Position numbers and translations under genes: made by a program
Source of the DNA: Pseudomonas sp. DG56-2
GTDB lineage: Bacteria; Pseudomonadota; Gammaproteobacteria; Pseudomonadales; Pseudomonadaceae
DNA length: 64,000 bases
Assembly: GCF_004803755.1 (NCBI RefSeq)
Contig: NZ_CP032311.1
Span: forward strand, 2,496,501-2,560,500
Direction of reading: 5' to 3'
Shown: positions 47,391-56,205 of the stretch, one piece after another
Position numbering within the stretch: position 1 is the stretch's first letter
How the letters are laid out: every line of letters begins with the position of its first letter
The notes under the pieces: model-generated
Told to the model about the DNA's origin: nothing
Databases searched by the model: none
Seen by the model: the letters and a program-made list of their open reading frames with translations, nothing else

Positions 47391-48161
47391 TTAGAGTGAG
47401 GGGGGCGGGGCAGGCTTCATCAGTACGCGGTCGTTGTAAGTGGTAGCGGTATTGGCTGGGACTGAACTCACTAGTTGCTTTTTGATGTCACCGCTTACAG
47501 GCACGCGATATAGTTCAATTGCTTCGCAAATCTGCCAGTTCAAATATTGGTAATCCGCCAGGAAGTCAGTTGTAGTCATCACGTCGTGGCGGAACTCGTA
47601 GGAACTGGTGTCCTCCTGGCGATACTCCAGAGTGCGGGACAGTTCGGCACTCAGATTGAAGGTCGAAGCACCCAGTGGCACAGTGGCCAAGGGGCCTTGC
47701 GTGGCCATCACCGGCGGTATCGGTGGCACGTCCCCTCCTGCGAACAGGTCGCCGCCAGACAGATCCAGGCCAAGGTCCATGCTGATTCGCTGGGTGATCG
47801 AGCTGGTGTGGCCGACCGAGTGCGAATAGGTGGCACCGACGGTGTTGGTGACCTGCTCCGTGACGTTATTAGCGTAGGTCTTGCGGCTGACGCGGTGCCA
47901 GTAGCGGGTCCTCGACACCAGGTAATGGTCGACGTTGGCTTGTTTGTCGGCTTTGGTTTGTTTCCACTTTTCCCAATCGGACGGAGAATTATGATTCATC
48001 GTTTGCCAAGGGTAGAGCGGGTCTGTAACCAGGTCGAAATGATCCTTGGTTATCGAATAACTGCCGACAACAAAAGCACCGGAGTTGTCCGGCGGCAGAA
48101 TATCAGGATCGGTCATCAAAGGAGGGTGCGCCGGGTTGAAGGCGCTGTCATTATCATTCAT
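47391..48161 (-). CDS. Orphan 256-residue protein, possible pore-forming-type beta protein
   Basis: Starts at ATG 48161 with AAAGGAATC upstream; there is no signal peptide. After a Pro-rich N-terminus it has WHRVSRKTYANNV, then residues 101-134 alternate Ser/Thr with hydrophobics (TEQVTNTVGATYSHSVGHTS). After a Gly/Pro loop comes a second such stretch at ~166-195 (STFNLSAELSRTLEY). Such amphipathic strands around a turn are what membrane-insertion hairpins of aerolysin-type toxins look like, but I have no homology evidence. It is first in a run of three orphan genes beside the dermonecrotic-toxin-like gene. Confidence 0.7.
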   Translation of the reverse strand: MNDNDSAFNPAHPPLMTDPDILPPDNSGAFVVGSYSITKDHFDLVTDPLYPWQTMNHNSPSDWEKWKQTKADKQANVDHYLVSRTRYWHRVSRKTYANNVTEQVTNTVGATYSHSVGHTSSITQRISMDLGLDLSGGDLFAGGDVPPIPPVMATQGPLATVPLGASTFNLSAELSRTLEYRQEDTSSYEFRHDVMTTTDFLADYQYLNWQICEAIELYRVPVSGDIKKQLVSSVPANTATTYNDRVLMKPAPPPSL

Positions 48162-48714
48162 TGATAGTGATTCCTTTAACGTGCAGTAGAGGACTGAGCG
48201 GCTGTAAAAGTCGTTCGTTAGTGTATTTATCAGCGCGCGGCATAACGGCCTGTCTGTGACACGCACTAATAAGCGGAGTAGGGTGGCGCAGGAGAGAGTT
48301 AGTCTGCTTCTTAATGGCCTCCTTGGTTTAAATCTGAATGTTTGCCGTTGCCGATAATATGTCAGCAGAATCCTCGGGGTTATAATTTTTTGAAGTTAAA
48401 GAACTAGGCGTTACCGCGGATGAAATGCAGGGGTTGTAAATTTGCCAGCGATCAGCGCCAGTGCCACAGCCGTGCCCAGCGTTTTCGCAGCTCAAAGGGA
48501 TGCTGGCGCGGTGCCAAACCTGCGCTGCGAAATATCTCTGGCAGGCGCCGATGTGGCCTTGCGAAATGCTGACCTTGGATCTTTAATTGTTTCTGAATGT
48601 GAGATAACTGTTTCGTTAGTTATTGATTCAATTACGTTTAAGAATAGTTATACGTTTGCAGCAGTATTTTTCGATCTGCCATTGGACAACAACGCACAGG
48701 AAGTCGGAAAGGAT
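48162..48714. other. Divergent region between orphan operon and polysaccharide locus
   Basis: 553 bases. The left and right thirds are AT-rich and look like promoters. The GC-rich middle (~48440-48560) reads open in frame with the gene to the right, but upstream-start proteins from TTG 48442 do not look conserved. The stretch may be a gene remnant. Confidence 0.5.
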
Positions 48715-49869
48715 ATGAAAGAGAGAATGGTGGCAGTCGCTCGAAAATTCGTATCTCCTTCAATGCGCTACGCGTTGCGATCGTCGTTGAGCCGGTTCAA
48801 AGACATTCTTGGGCGTGCCTGTCTGTGGCGTTGGGAGGTGGCCCGGTTCAGGCTGCAGCAGCAAAGCCCGTACGAAATCCTCTACATCGGCAGGAAGCAG
48901 CGCCGAGAGATGGCCAAGCTGTTGATCGGGGGCAAGAATCCAGGCGCTTCTGCGCTGCGGGATGTAGCCCCAGGGGCCGGCGTGTCGAACCATGTGGTAG
49001 TGGTCAGCGAGATGCCGACTGCAGGGGCGCTCAATGTTCCCCACTACCTCAGCGCGGTGGTGCCGCTGGGGCGTTCACTTGAAGAAATCACCGCGCGTTA
49101 CGACAGTGAGTTGCGCCGAAGTATCCGCAAGAATCGTCCTCTGTATCGGATCAAGCAGGCTGTGACGGATGCCGAGATCGCCATGGCTGACCAAGAAATG
49201 CTTAGACCCTACGCCACGGCAAGACAGGGTATTCATGCTGCGCAGTTTCCTACCGAGGAAGTTTTTCGCATTGCCAAGACAGTTGGCCGGCTGGACCTGA
49301 TCATGCTCGACGACGAGGTGGTGGCGTGTCACCTTGGCTGCGAGATTACCCGAGACACGAAGCGTTACTGGAGTACCCTGCGGTTCGGCTATCGCGAAGC
49401 GATTTTTTCCGATGCGAAAAAACTCAGGGACGTTAATTCGATTACCACTTACATGGCACTTGAGTGGGCCATTGAGCAAGGATTTGATTATTACGACATC
49501 GGGCTCTGTCTGGCGCGCCCAGATGATGGGCTGTTGAAATGGAAGAGAAGACGTGGCGGGGATATCGATGCTCTAGGTAACCACGCGTACATGTTTATTC
49601 GCTTGCCCAAAACCGGGACCGCCCAGTTTCTCTGGGATACTCCGCTGTTTGCTGTCGAAGGAAACAAGTTGACCCTCCACCTTGGACTGCCAGAGGGAGC
49701 AAGTGCTGACGAAGTTGCCAGCCGTTATCACGAGATGGTTTTCGGCGGGCTACACAAGATTTATCTCTATGGTGCGAAAAGTTCTGCCGACGCGTTCCTT
49801 GAGACTTTGCGAAGTCGCTACGCCACTCTGCATGCGCCGCCCTTGATGGAAACAGTGCCGGCCAACTGA
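48715..49869 (+). CDS. FemAB/GNAT-like acyltransferase
   Basis: 384 residues; I take ATG 48715 because GGAAAGGAT precedes it and the sequence before it is AT-rich and unlike protein. The C-terminal half has the FemAB-like GNAT pattern: LIMLDDEVVACHLGCEITRD, FGYREAIFSDAKKLRDVNSITTYMALEWAIEQGFDYYDIGL, then a GLLKWKRRRGGD run. Such proteins transfer amino-acid or acyl groups, and relatives sit in exopolysaccharide loci. It is separated by 610 bases from the export operon, so its link to that operon is by position only. Confidence 0.75.
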   Translation: MKERMVAVARKFVSPSMRYALRSSLSRFKDILGRACLWRWEVARFRLQQQSPYEILYIGRKQRREMAKLLIGGKNPGASALRDVAPGAGVSNHVVVVSEMPTAGALNVPHYLSAVVPLGRSLEEITARYDSELRRSIRKNRPLYRIKQAVTDAEIAMADQEMLRPYATARQGIHAAQFPTEEVFRIAKTVGRLDLIMLDDEVVACHLGCEITRDTKRYWSTLRFGYREAIFSDAKKLRDVNSITTYMALEWAIEQGFDYYDIGLCLARPDDGLLKWKRRRGGDIDALGNHAYMFIRLPKTGTAQFLWDTPLFAVEGNKLTLHLGLPEGASADEVASRYHEMVFGGLHKIYLYGAKSSADAFLETLRSRYATLHAPPLMETVPAN

Positions 49870-50479
49870 ATCAGTAACCCGCTTAAACAAATTCAGCGTC
49901 TGCGTCTGGGAATTGATGCCAGGTTTCCGCTGGTTACCTAGGTCCCGGCGTGTTCATTCTTCGCGGTGGTGATGGAGACTTGGGTTTGTTGCGCGACGAG
50001 CTCGAGCTCGCCGAGCAATAGATCAAGTAGAGCGAACACAGGATCTGTTTCCGGGCTAAACACACAATAAATCGATTCTTAAGCTAAAAGATTCGTATTT
50101 AACTTCTCACCGATGAAACACTGCAGTCGCTTGGAAGGGCCGGTGAGGCGACCATTCGTCGACGTTAGGGCCGAAGAAGTGAAGTAATTTACGCCGCGAT
50201 CGAGCTTCGACAGTTAGCCGTCGCCGTTTGCGGGCACTTCGTTCTATCCAGGCGGCTAAGGCAAACCCGCGAGTTTGAGCGTTTGTCTGTAATTGATCGG
50301 GTCAGTTTTAATTTGCTGACGGCAATTTGACGCGGCCGGCCGGCTCCCATTGAGATTTATTATGGTGTCGGATCGTTGACGTGATGTCATTGTGCTCATA
50401 AGCTCAATTTACAAACAGAGAGTCTTCCTGCCCGCACGCTGTATATCTTTTCTCTGCCGGTTTTTTTGCTGGAGGGGTT
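49870..50479. other. Gene-poor region before the polysaccharide export operon
   Basis: 610 bases. On the minus strand 49938-50063 reads 41 codons of protein-like sequence (PETDPVFALLDLLLGELEL) cut upstream by a stop, perhaps a gene remnant. The rest shows no gene. The final 100 bases should hold the promoter of the operon starting at 50480. Confidence 0.5.
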
Positions 50480-50656
50480 ATGCGTTCGACATTGTTGATA
50501 AAGTCCATTTTTTTGTTGGTGCTCATGAGCGGTGCGGCAGGGGCGGCAGATTCTTATATGAATGATACAAGTGTGGTGCCGGTGGCGACGGCGGGGTGGA
50601 TTTTTTGTTTCGCAGTGATTGGTTTTATTGCCGTCGCCAATCGACAAAAAATTTAA
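50480..50656 (+). CDS. 58-residue exported protein with C-terminal sorting-signal-like segment
   Basis: Starts at ATG 50480 behind a strong GGAGGGG site. The layout is a signal peptide (MRSTLLIKSIFLLVLMSGAAGA, cleaved before AD), about 10 residues of linker (ADSYMNDTS), then VVPVATAGWIFCFAVIGFIAV and a basic end NRQKI. A VP motif, one membrane span and a basic tail in that order are how PEP-CTERM/VPxxx-type exosortase signals are built, though this match is loose and no exosortase is in the window. Very short proteins of this sort occur at heads of exopolysaccharide loci. It could equally be a plain small membrane protein. Confidence 0.65.
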   Translation: MRSTLLIKSIFLLVLMSGAAGAADSYMNDTSVVPVATAGWIFCFAVIGFIAVANRQKI

Positions 50657-50961
50657 AACGTGGTGGCTGGCAGATGCTGCAGTTGTTGCGATAAAGCAAG
50701 TCGAACGTCTGGAACTGATACGCGGTATTCAATATAGCGGGGACCTCGAATAGCACCTTGTGTATTCCCGGACCATTGCTATATTCCATTGGTCAACCGC
50801 CTTCGGGCAGCCTGTGAAGCGCGGTTGTGCAGCGTCGCAGTACCGGACCTCGGAGTAGGTCGACGCTTTCGCGGCAGTTGTGTCGCTGCGAAGAGAGCGA
50901 GAGATTCTATGTTGTTCTCATTCAGTGCTCATTGCATGGCCATACGGCCGGAGGGATCCTC
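50657..50961. other. Intergenic region before the export protein gene
   Basis: 305 bases. The export-protein frame stays open upstream to 50827, but I place its start at 50962. Nothing else gene-like is seen. A TGGCA-N5-TGCA sequence near 50670 is too short for a sigma-54 site. Confidence 0.5.
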
Positions 50962-51519
50962 ATGGTGCGTTTGATGTCTTCCGTACTCTGCGTGCTGGTG
51001 GTGTGGTCTGGCCCTGGCATGGCTGTCGAAAGAAGCGCCACTTACTTGCTCAACCCAGGTGATGTGGTGGAGGTTTCCGTCTGGCAGGAAGATAACCTGC
51101 GCAGGGAAGTCAGTGTTCTACCCGATGGCAGCATTACGTTCCCCTTGGTCGGTCAAATCCAGGTCGCAGGATTGGACACGGCTGAAGTCGAGAAAAAAGT
51201 CGCGAACAAGCTCGAACAATTCCTCCCCGATCCGAATGTCAGCGTGGTTGTCAAAAGCACGACCGGCAACCTTCTCTATGTCCAAGGCAAGGTGATCAAA
51301 CCTGGCCCGGTGCAGATGGCAGGCCCGACGGCAGTGCTACAGGCCCTGAGTATGTCTGGGGGGCTGGACAAGTTCGCAGATGAAAGCGCCATTAAGGTGA
51401 TCCGTCTCAAGGGCGATTCGCAACAGGTATTGCCCGTGCACTACAAGGATTTGATTTCCGGCCGTGACATGTCTACCAATATCCAACTCCAGGCCGGCGA
51501 TACGCTGGTCGTGCCTTAA
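50962..51519 (+). CDS. Polysaccharide export protein (Wza/OtnA-type)
   Basis: 185 residues from ATG 50962, with GGAGGGATC upstream. A Sec signal peptide (MVRLMSSVLCVLVVWSGPGMA) leads into the Poly_export domain (YLLNPGDVVEVSVWQEDNLRREVSVLPDGSITFPLVGQI) and one SLBB domain (GNLLYVQGKVIKPGPVQMAGP). There is no clear lipobox. At this length it has one SLBB module, shorter than E. coli Wza. It should form the outer-membrane/periplasmic conduit for the polymer; its partners are the next three genes. Confidence 0.9.
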   Translation: MVRLMSSVLCVLVVWSGPGMAVERSATYLLNPGDVVEVSVWQEDNLRREVSVLPDGSITFPLVGQIQVAGLDTAEVEKKVANKLEQFLPDPNVSVVVKSTTGNLLYVQGKVIKPGPVQMAGPTAVLQALSMSGGLDKFADESAIKVIRLKGDSQQVLPVHYKDLISGRDMSTNIQLQAGDTLVVP

Positions 51520-51520
51520 C

Positions 51521-52660
51521 TTGCCAGGCCTGAAAAGACCTCTAGTGCCTCTACTGCGAACAACCGGCGTTGCTACGGCAATTCTTGTCTTGCCGGTTCC
51601 GGGCATGGTCCAAGCCGCAATATGGCAGTCCTCTGCAGTACTGCCGACAACTGTCGAGTACGACAGCAACCCATTACTCTTGACGTCTGAGGAGAAGGGT
51701 GTGACGCGTACCTACATCGCACCCACTTACAGTCTCGTCGGTACCTTCGACCAGGATCAGTTGCGCATGGATCTTGGCGTGAACGTATTACGTTCCTCCG
51801 ACACATCGATAGTCGACAACCGTGAAGACCCCAATGTCAGCCTGGGCTGGCAGCGAGAAACCGAACGTGGTGGGTATGGCCTGGTTGCGCAATACAGTGA
51901 GAGCTCGACATTGTCGGGCGCTGTCCAGGACACCGGGGTGGTCACCACCGATGGTACGCAGAAGCTGTATTCGCTGGCGGCGAACTGGAACAGGGCCATT
52001 ACCGAGCGCAACACGCTGTCCAATGAAACCCGCTACAGCAACGCGCGTTACGATATCAATTCGCTGACCGGTTACGACGAGATTGCCAACGTCGTGACCT
52101 GGACTTACGCCTGGAGTGAACGTACCCAACTGTTCACTGACTTCGGTGCCAGGCGCTACGAGCCCGAAGACGACACCAGTGCGTCGGCCTCGAACAGTTA
52201 TACCCCAAGCGTCGGGGTGAAGTACCAGCTAACCGAACGCCTTGAAAGCACGGTGCACGTGGGTGTCAACAAGGTCTCTGGATCCGATGGCGGTCGCCGA
52301 GGGGAAGGGGGGCTTTTACTTCGCTACACGGGGGAGCGATCTGATGCGAGCCTTAACGCTGAACGGACTACGTTCGCCAGTGCAGAAGGGGGGTTCACCG
52401 AACAGGATTCGGTGCGCGGGGTGTGGAGCTACGCCATTGATGACCTCAGCCGCGTGGGCCTCGATGCTGCCTGGCAAGACAGCAAGGGACAGACCCCCAA
52501 TACCCTGCAGACCTATGGCGCCTGGGCCAGTCGCGAGCTTTCACCATTTTGCGATCTGCGCCTATCGTTGATGTACAAGGAACGCCAGCAAGACGACTTG
52601 CCAGATGCTACAGGTACGATCATTGGATTGACTCTGACCTATAGATTTCCCGACCTCTGA
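51521..52660 (+). CDS. Outer-membrane beta-barrel protein of the polysaccharide operon
   Basis: 379 residues read from TTG 51521, immediately after the export-protein stop; translation is likely coupled. Signal peptide (RPLVPLLRTTGVATAILVLP, cleaved near VQA-AIW). The mature chain is a string of amphipathic beta-strands rich in Tyr, Asp and Arg (VEYDSNPLLLTSEEKG, YIAPTYSLVGTF, FTDFGARRYEPEDD) ending in TLTYRFPDL. It resembles barrel proteins of PEP-CTERM-type exopolysaccharide loci (TIGR03016-like) by pattern only. It may be the outer-membrane porin of the export machine. Confidence 0.7.
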   Translation: MPGLKRPLVPLLRTTGVATAILVLPVPGMVQAAIWQSSAVLPTTVEYDSNPLLLTSEEKGVTRTYIAPTYSLVGTFDQDQLRMDLGVNVLRSSDTSIVDNREDPNVSLGWQRETERGGYGLVAQYSESSTLSGAVQDTGVVTTDGTQKLYSLAANWNRAITERNTLSNETRYSNARYDINSLTGYDEIANVVTWTYAWSERTQLFTDFGARRYEPEDDTSASASNSYTPSVGVKYQLTERLESTVHVGVNKVSGSDGGRRGEGGLLLRYTGERSDASLNAERTTFASAEGGFTEQDSVRGVWSYAIDDLSRVGLDAAWQDSKGQTPNTLQTYGAWASRELSPFCDLRLSLMYKERQQDDLPDATGTIIGLTLTYRFPDL

Positions 52661-52680
52661 ACTTCGGCAGCGTGGCCACT

Positions 52681-54243
52681 ATGAAATCTGAATACGAGAT
52701 GTCTCTTAACGATTACATAGCCATTATCAAAGACCGGGCCTTGCTGCTGGGGGTGAGCATTGTGGTCATTCTGGCAGTGACGGTGGCGGTCGCCCTCACG
52801 GTTCCTCCCATCTATCAATCGACGGGCACCATCCTGGTGGAGTCGCAGCAGATTTCGCCGGAACTGGTCTCTGCGAACAACAACAGTTTTGCTGACGAGC
52901 GCATCGAAGTCATTCGCCAACGGGTGATGACCCGCGACAACCTGCTGCGGATCATCAACAAGTACGATCTGTATGCCGACAAGGGCCGCCAGTTCAGCGA
53001 CAACGACAAGATCGACCTGATGCGCAACTCGATTGTCGTCGCCAGTTTGAGTACCTACATAAAAGGGCGGGGCGAGGCGACTGTCGCCTTCAACGTTTCG
53101 TTTGAGCACAAGCGTCCGGAAGTTGCCAAGGAAGTGGCCAGCGAATTGGTCACGCTGTTTCTTGACGAGAACATGAAGCAGCGTACCGAACGTGCCAATG
53201 AAACAACCGTGTTCCTGACGCAGGAAGCGAACAAGCTCGGTGCCGAGCTCGCCAGCCTGGAAAACCAGTTGGCCGACTTCAAACAGGCGCATGCCAATGC
53301 CTTGCCTGAGCACCAGGCATTGCGCATGAGCATGTTGTCGCGCGCCGAACTGGAGTTCAGGGAAGTGGATCGCGATTACAAGACGGCCCAGGAAGAATTG
53401 CGTTACCTGGAGCTGGAATTGTCAGCCGCCAATGCCGGGCTGACCACCAAGGCCGAGAGCGCCCGAGGTGCAGTGGAGCAGCCACAGGATTTGCCTAGTC
53501 TCAAGGCCGAGTACGCCAGGCTGCAGAGCAAATATAAGGATGCGCATCCGGATGTGATCGCTGTGAAACGTAAGATCGAAGCGCTACAGGCATCCGGTGG
53601 CCGGGGTGCCGCCAATGCCTCGGTAAGCCTGGATGTCGCTCGGGTGCGTACCCGCATCGGTGCTGCCCAGGAGCGTATTGCTTCGCTGGCCGAGCAAAAA
53701 CGCCAGTTGGTGAAGAAAATGGAAGGCTACGAGGCGGAGATTCTTGAGACGCCACAAGTCGAGCGCGGCCTGGTCACCCTCATGCGCGACCATGACAACG
53801 CGCGCAAGAAGTACGAAGAAATTCGTGCCAAGGAAATGGGCGCGAAAATTACTGAAAGTCTCGAGCAGGAGAACAAGGCCGAACGCTTCGTGCTTCTCGA
53901 GCCTCCGCTGATGCCGGAGAAACCCATCAAACCGAACCGAAAGAAAATTGCCGCCTTGGGCCTTGTGTTGGCACCGGCGGGTGGCGCTGCATTGGTCATG
54001 CTCCTGGAGTTGTTGAACCAGCGTGTTCGCGGTATGGGGGCATTGGAGAGTGTGGTGGGCAGGCGCGTGTTGGTCGCGATTCCCTACATTCCTACTCAGG
54101 CGGACACGGCGCGGCGCAAGCAGTTGCTGAAGTGGTTGGTCATCGCCGCGGCTGCGTTGATGGCTATCATGTTATTGATCGTGCATGTGTTCTATATGCC
54201 TCTGGATGCACTGCTATTTAAAGCTATGGCTCGGTTTGAATAG
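52681..54243 (+). CDS. Polysaccharide chain-length determinant (Wzz/GumC type)
   Basis: 520 residues from ATG 52681. A first span near residues 19-40 (LLLGVSIVVILAVTVAVALTV) opens the Wzz domain, which holds IYQSTGTILVESQQI. The middle is a long coiled coil (NKLGAELASLENQLADFKQAH, RIASLAEQKRQLVKKMEG). The GNVR-like segment and Pro-rich EPPLMPEKPIKPNRKKI lead into the last spans (ALGLVLAPAGG, LKWLVIAAAALMAIMLLIV). It is an inner-membrane co-polymerase that sets chain length and meets the kinase encoded next. Confidence 0.9.
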   Translation: MKSEYEMSLNDYIAIIKDRALLLGVSIVVILAVTVAVALTVPPIYQSTGTILVESQQISPELVSANNNSFADERIEVIRQRVMTRDNLLRIINKYDLYADKGRQFSDNDKIDLMRNSIVVASLSTYIKGRGEATVAFNVSFEHKRPEVAKEVASELVTLFLDENMKQRTERANETTVFLTQEANKLGAELASLENQLADFKQAHANALPEHQALRMSMLSRAELEFREVDRDYKTAQEELRYLELELSAANAGLTTKAESARGAVEQPQDLPSLKAEYARLQSKYKDAHPDVIAVKRKIEALQASGGRGAANASVSLDVARVRTRIGAAQERIASLAEQKRQLVKKMEGYEAEILETPQVERGLVTLMRDHDNARKKYEEIRAKEMGAKITESLEQENKAERFVLLEPPLMPEKPIKPNRKKIAALGLVLAPAGGAALVMLLELLNQRVRGMGALESVVGRRVLVAIPYIPTQADTARRKQLLKWLVIAAAALMAIMLLIVHVFYMPLDALLFKAMARFE

Positions 54244-54255
54244 GGAAAAGCAGCG

Positions 54256-55062
54256 ATGGATAGGATTACGCCAGCTTTTGGAAAAAATATTCTTCAGGTC
54301 GCCCCCGGCTCTGGCGAGGCGCCGCAGGCAGCGCCAGTGGCCGAACAGCCTGAAGCCCTCGGTCAGTTCGATTATGTGCAAACCAAGGTGGTGCCGCTGC
54401 GCGCAGATCACCTTGAGCGCAATCGTATTGTGGCGTTCAACAAGAACTCGAACATGAGTTCATCGTTTGACTTGCTGCGAACGCAAGTACTGCAGGCCAT
54501 GGAGGAGAATGGCTGGCGCACCCTTGCCATTACCTCGCCAACGCCGGAGGCGGGTAAGACGGTATTGGCAATCAACCTGGCGATGAGCATTGCCCACCAC
54601 ACCACCAAGACCGCCTTGCTGGTGGACTTCGACCTACGCCGTCCCCGGGTGGGGGCGAGCCTGGGGCTGCCGATGGAAAAGTCGCTCAATGAGCTGCTTG
54701 CTCATGAAGCGTGGTTGGAAGAGGTGATGGTCAATCCGACATTGCCACGCTTTGTGGTGCTGCCGACGCGTGAGCCCATTGCGCATTCCACCGAGATGTT
54801 GTCATCGCCCAAGGTGAGCAATCTGATCAGCGAACTGCGTGACCGCTACGAGTCACGTATTTGCATTTTCGATCTGCCCCCGCTGTTGAGCTCCGATGAT
54901 GCGATCACCATTTTGCCCAAGTTCGACTGTGTGCTGCTAGTGGTTGCCAACGGTGACAACAACAAGAAAGAGATCGAGGACTGCATGTACCATCTGGCGA
55001 CGGCCAATCTGATTGGTGCGGTCCTGAACAAGGCTGACACTCAGGTTCGTTCCTATTACTGA
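54256..55062 (+). CDS. BY-kinase-like ATPase (CpsD/CapB type)
   Basis: 268 residues from ATG 54256. The P-loop is TPEAGKTVLAINLA (residues 96-109), Walker A' is ALLVDFDLRRPRVGAS, and the Walker B-like strand is CIFDLPPLLSSDD. These features mark the cytoplasmic half of split bacterial tyrosine kinases. The C-terminal tail ends SYY and lacks the long tyrosine cluster of Wzc, so autophosphorylation may be limited. It is last in the export operon, 12 bases after the chain-length gene. Confidence 0.85.
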   Translation: MDRITPAFGKNILQVAPGSGEAPQAAPVAEQPEALGQFDYVQTKVVPLRADHLERNRIVAFNKNSNMSSSFDLLRTQVLQAMEENGWRTLAITSPTPEAGKTVLAINLAMSIAHHTTKTALLVDFDLRRPRVGASLGLPMEKSLNELLAHEAWLEEVMVNPTLPRFVVLPTREPIAHSTEMLSSPKVSNLISELRDRYESRICIFDLPPLLSSDDAITILPKFDCVLLVVANGDNNKKEIEDCMYHLATANLIGAVLNKADTQVRSYY

Positions 55063-55073
55063 GGCCTGAGCCG

Positions 55074-55102
55074 CCTTGGCACTGACACTGTCAGTGCCAA
55101 GG
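55074..55102. terminator. Perfect palindrome at the convergent kinase/galE junction
   Basis: CCTTGGCACTGACA (55074-55087) and its exact inverse (55089-55102) centre on base 55088. The right arm lies inside the last codons of galE (…Pro-Trp-His-stop). The hairpin is usable by both strands, but neither side has a T-run. Confidence 0.55.
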
Positions 55103-56053
55103 GTACTTCTGTTCCCAGGTCCAGGCGTGGCTGACGATTTGCTCAAGCGCCGCGTATTGCGGCTGCCAGCCGAGGATCTCCTTGGCTTTGCTGGCGTCGG
55201 CCACCAACCGCGGCGGGTCGCCCGCCCGACGTGGTGCATCGCTGACTGTGATCGTGCGGCCGGTTACGGCACGTGCAGTGTCGATGACTTCCTGCACCGA
55301 GAAGCCCAGGCCATTGCCAAGGTTGAACGCCGTGCTGGCACCGCCGGCCAACAGGTAATCCACCGCCAGCGAATGTGCTGATACCAAGTCGGCAACGTGA
55401 ACATAGTCACGAATGCACGTGCCGTCTGGCGTGCTGTAATCCCGACCAAAGACGGTTATCGCCGATCGCCGCCCGGCAGCTGCCTGGAGGATGAGAGGGA
55501 TCAGGTGGGTTTCTGGTTCATGGCATTCGCCAATTTGCGCTTCGGGGTCTGCACCCGCGGCGTTGAAGTAGCGTAGGCAGACCGACTTCAATCCATAGGC
55601 ATGGTCGAAGTCTTCGAGTATCTGCTCCACCATCCATTTGCTGCGACCATAGGGGTTGATGGATGCCTTGGGGTGCGCCTCGTCGATTGGCACGTATTGT
55701 GGGTCGCCATAGACGGCGGCAGTCGAGGAAAACACCAGCTTGCTGATGCCGGCTCGGACCATGGCCTGGAGCAGTGTCAGCGTTGCCGCTACGTTGTTCT
55801 GGTAATACTTGCCAGGGTCGGTAACCGATTCACCCACCTGGATGAACGAGGCGAAGTGGAAGACCGCCTCAAATTGATACTCGGCAAACAGTGCATCCAG
55901 GGCTCGCACATCGGCGATGTCCAGTTCCACCCATTTGATTCCGGGGCCCGCGTGGGCGACGTCAGCTACCACGACTTCATGGCCTGCCAACAGCAGGTGC
56001 TTGACCATGTGCGAACCGATATACCCTGCGCCGCCGACAACTAAAAACTTCAT
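55091..56053 (-). CDS. galE: UDP-glucose 4-epimerase
   Basis: 320 residues from ATG 56053. The NAD site is VGGAGYIGSHMVKHLL; the catalytic Ser and Tyr-x3-Lys are in FSSTAAVYGDP and PYGRSKWMVEQIL; YFNAAGADPEAQIGECH and GTCIRDYVHVADL are family-typical. It interconverts UDP-glucose and UDP-galactose and supplies precursors for the polymer. It converges on the kinase gene. Confidence 0.93.
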   Translation of the reverse strand: MKFLVVGGAGYIGSHMVKHLLLAGHEVVVADVAHAGPGIKWVELDIADVRALDALFAEYQFEAVFHFASFIQVGESVTDPGKYYQNNVAATLTLLQAMVRAGISKLVFSSTAAVYGDPQYVPIDEAHPKASINPYGRSKWMVEQILEDFDHAYGLKSVCLRYFNAAGADPEAQIGECHEPETHLIPLILQAAAGRRSAITVFGRDYSTPDGTCIRDYVHVADLVSAHSLAVDYLLAGGASTAFNLGNGLGFSVQEVIDTARAVTGRTITVSDAPRRAGDPPRLVADASKAKEILGWQPQYAALEQIVSHAWTWEQKYPWH

Positions 56054-56205
56054 CCAAGCCTCCTGGAATCTGTTGTTGCACAGACGCAGAGAGTGGTATC
56101 TGCGTATTCACCGCCGGAAACAAACGCGAGGCATGTCCGCTCGCCAACCTGCTTGAAGAGGCGCCCGTGGTGAAAGTCTCCTCAGACTGTAGAAGGCCAA
56201 ATGGG

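Noticed and set aside
50670..50684. TGGCAGATGCTGCA resembling a sigma-54 promoter before the export gene
   Set aside because: The GG-to-GC spacing is shorter than the sigma-54 consensus allows, and no enhancer-binding site is seen.
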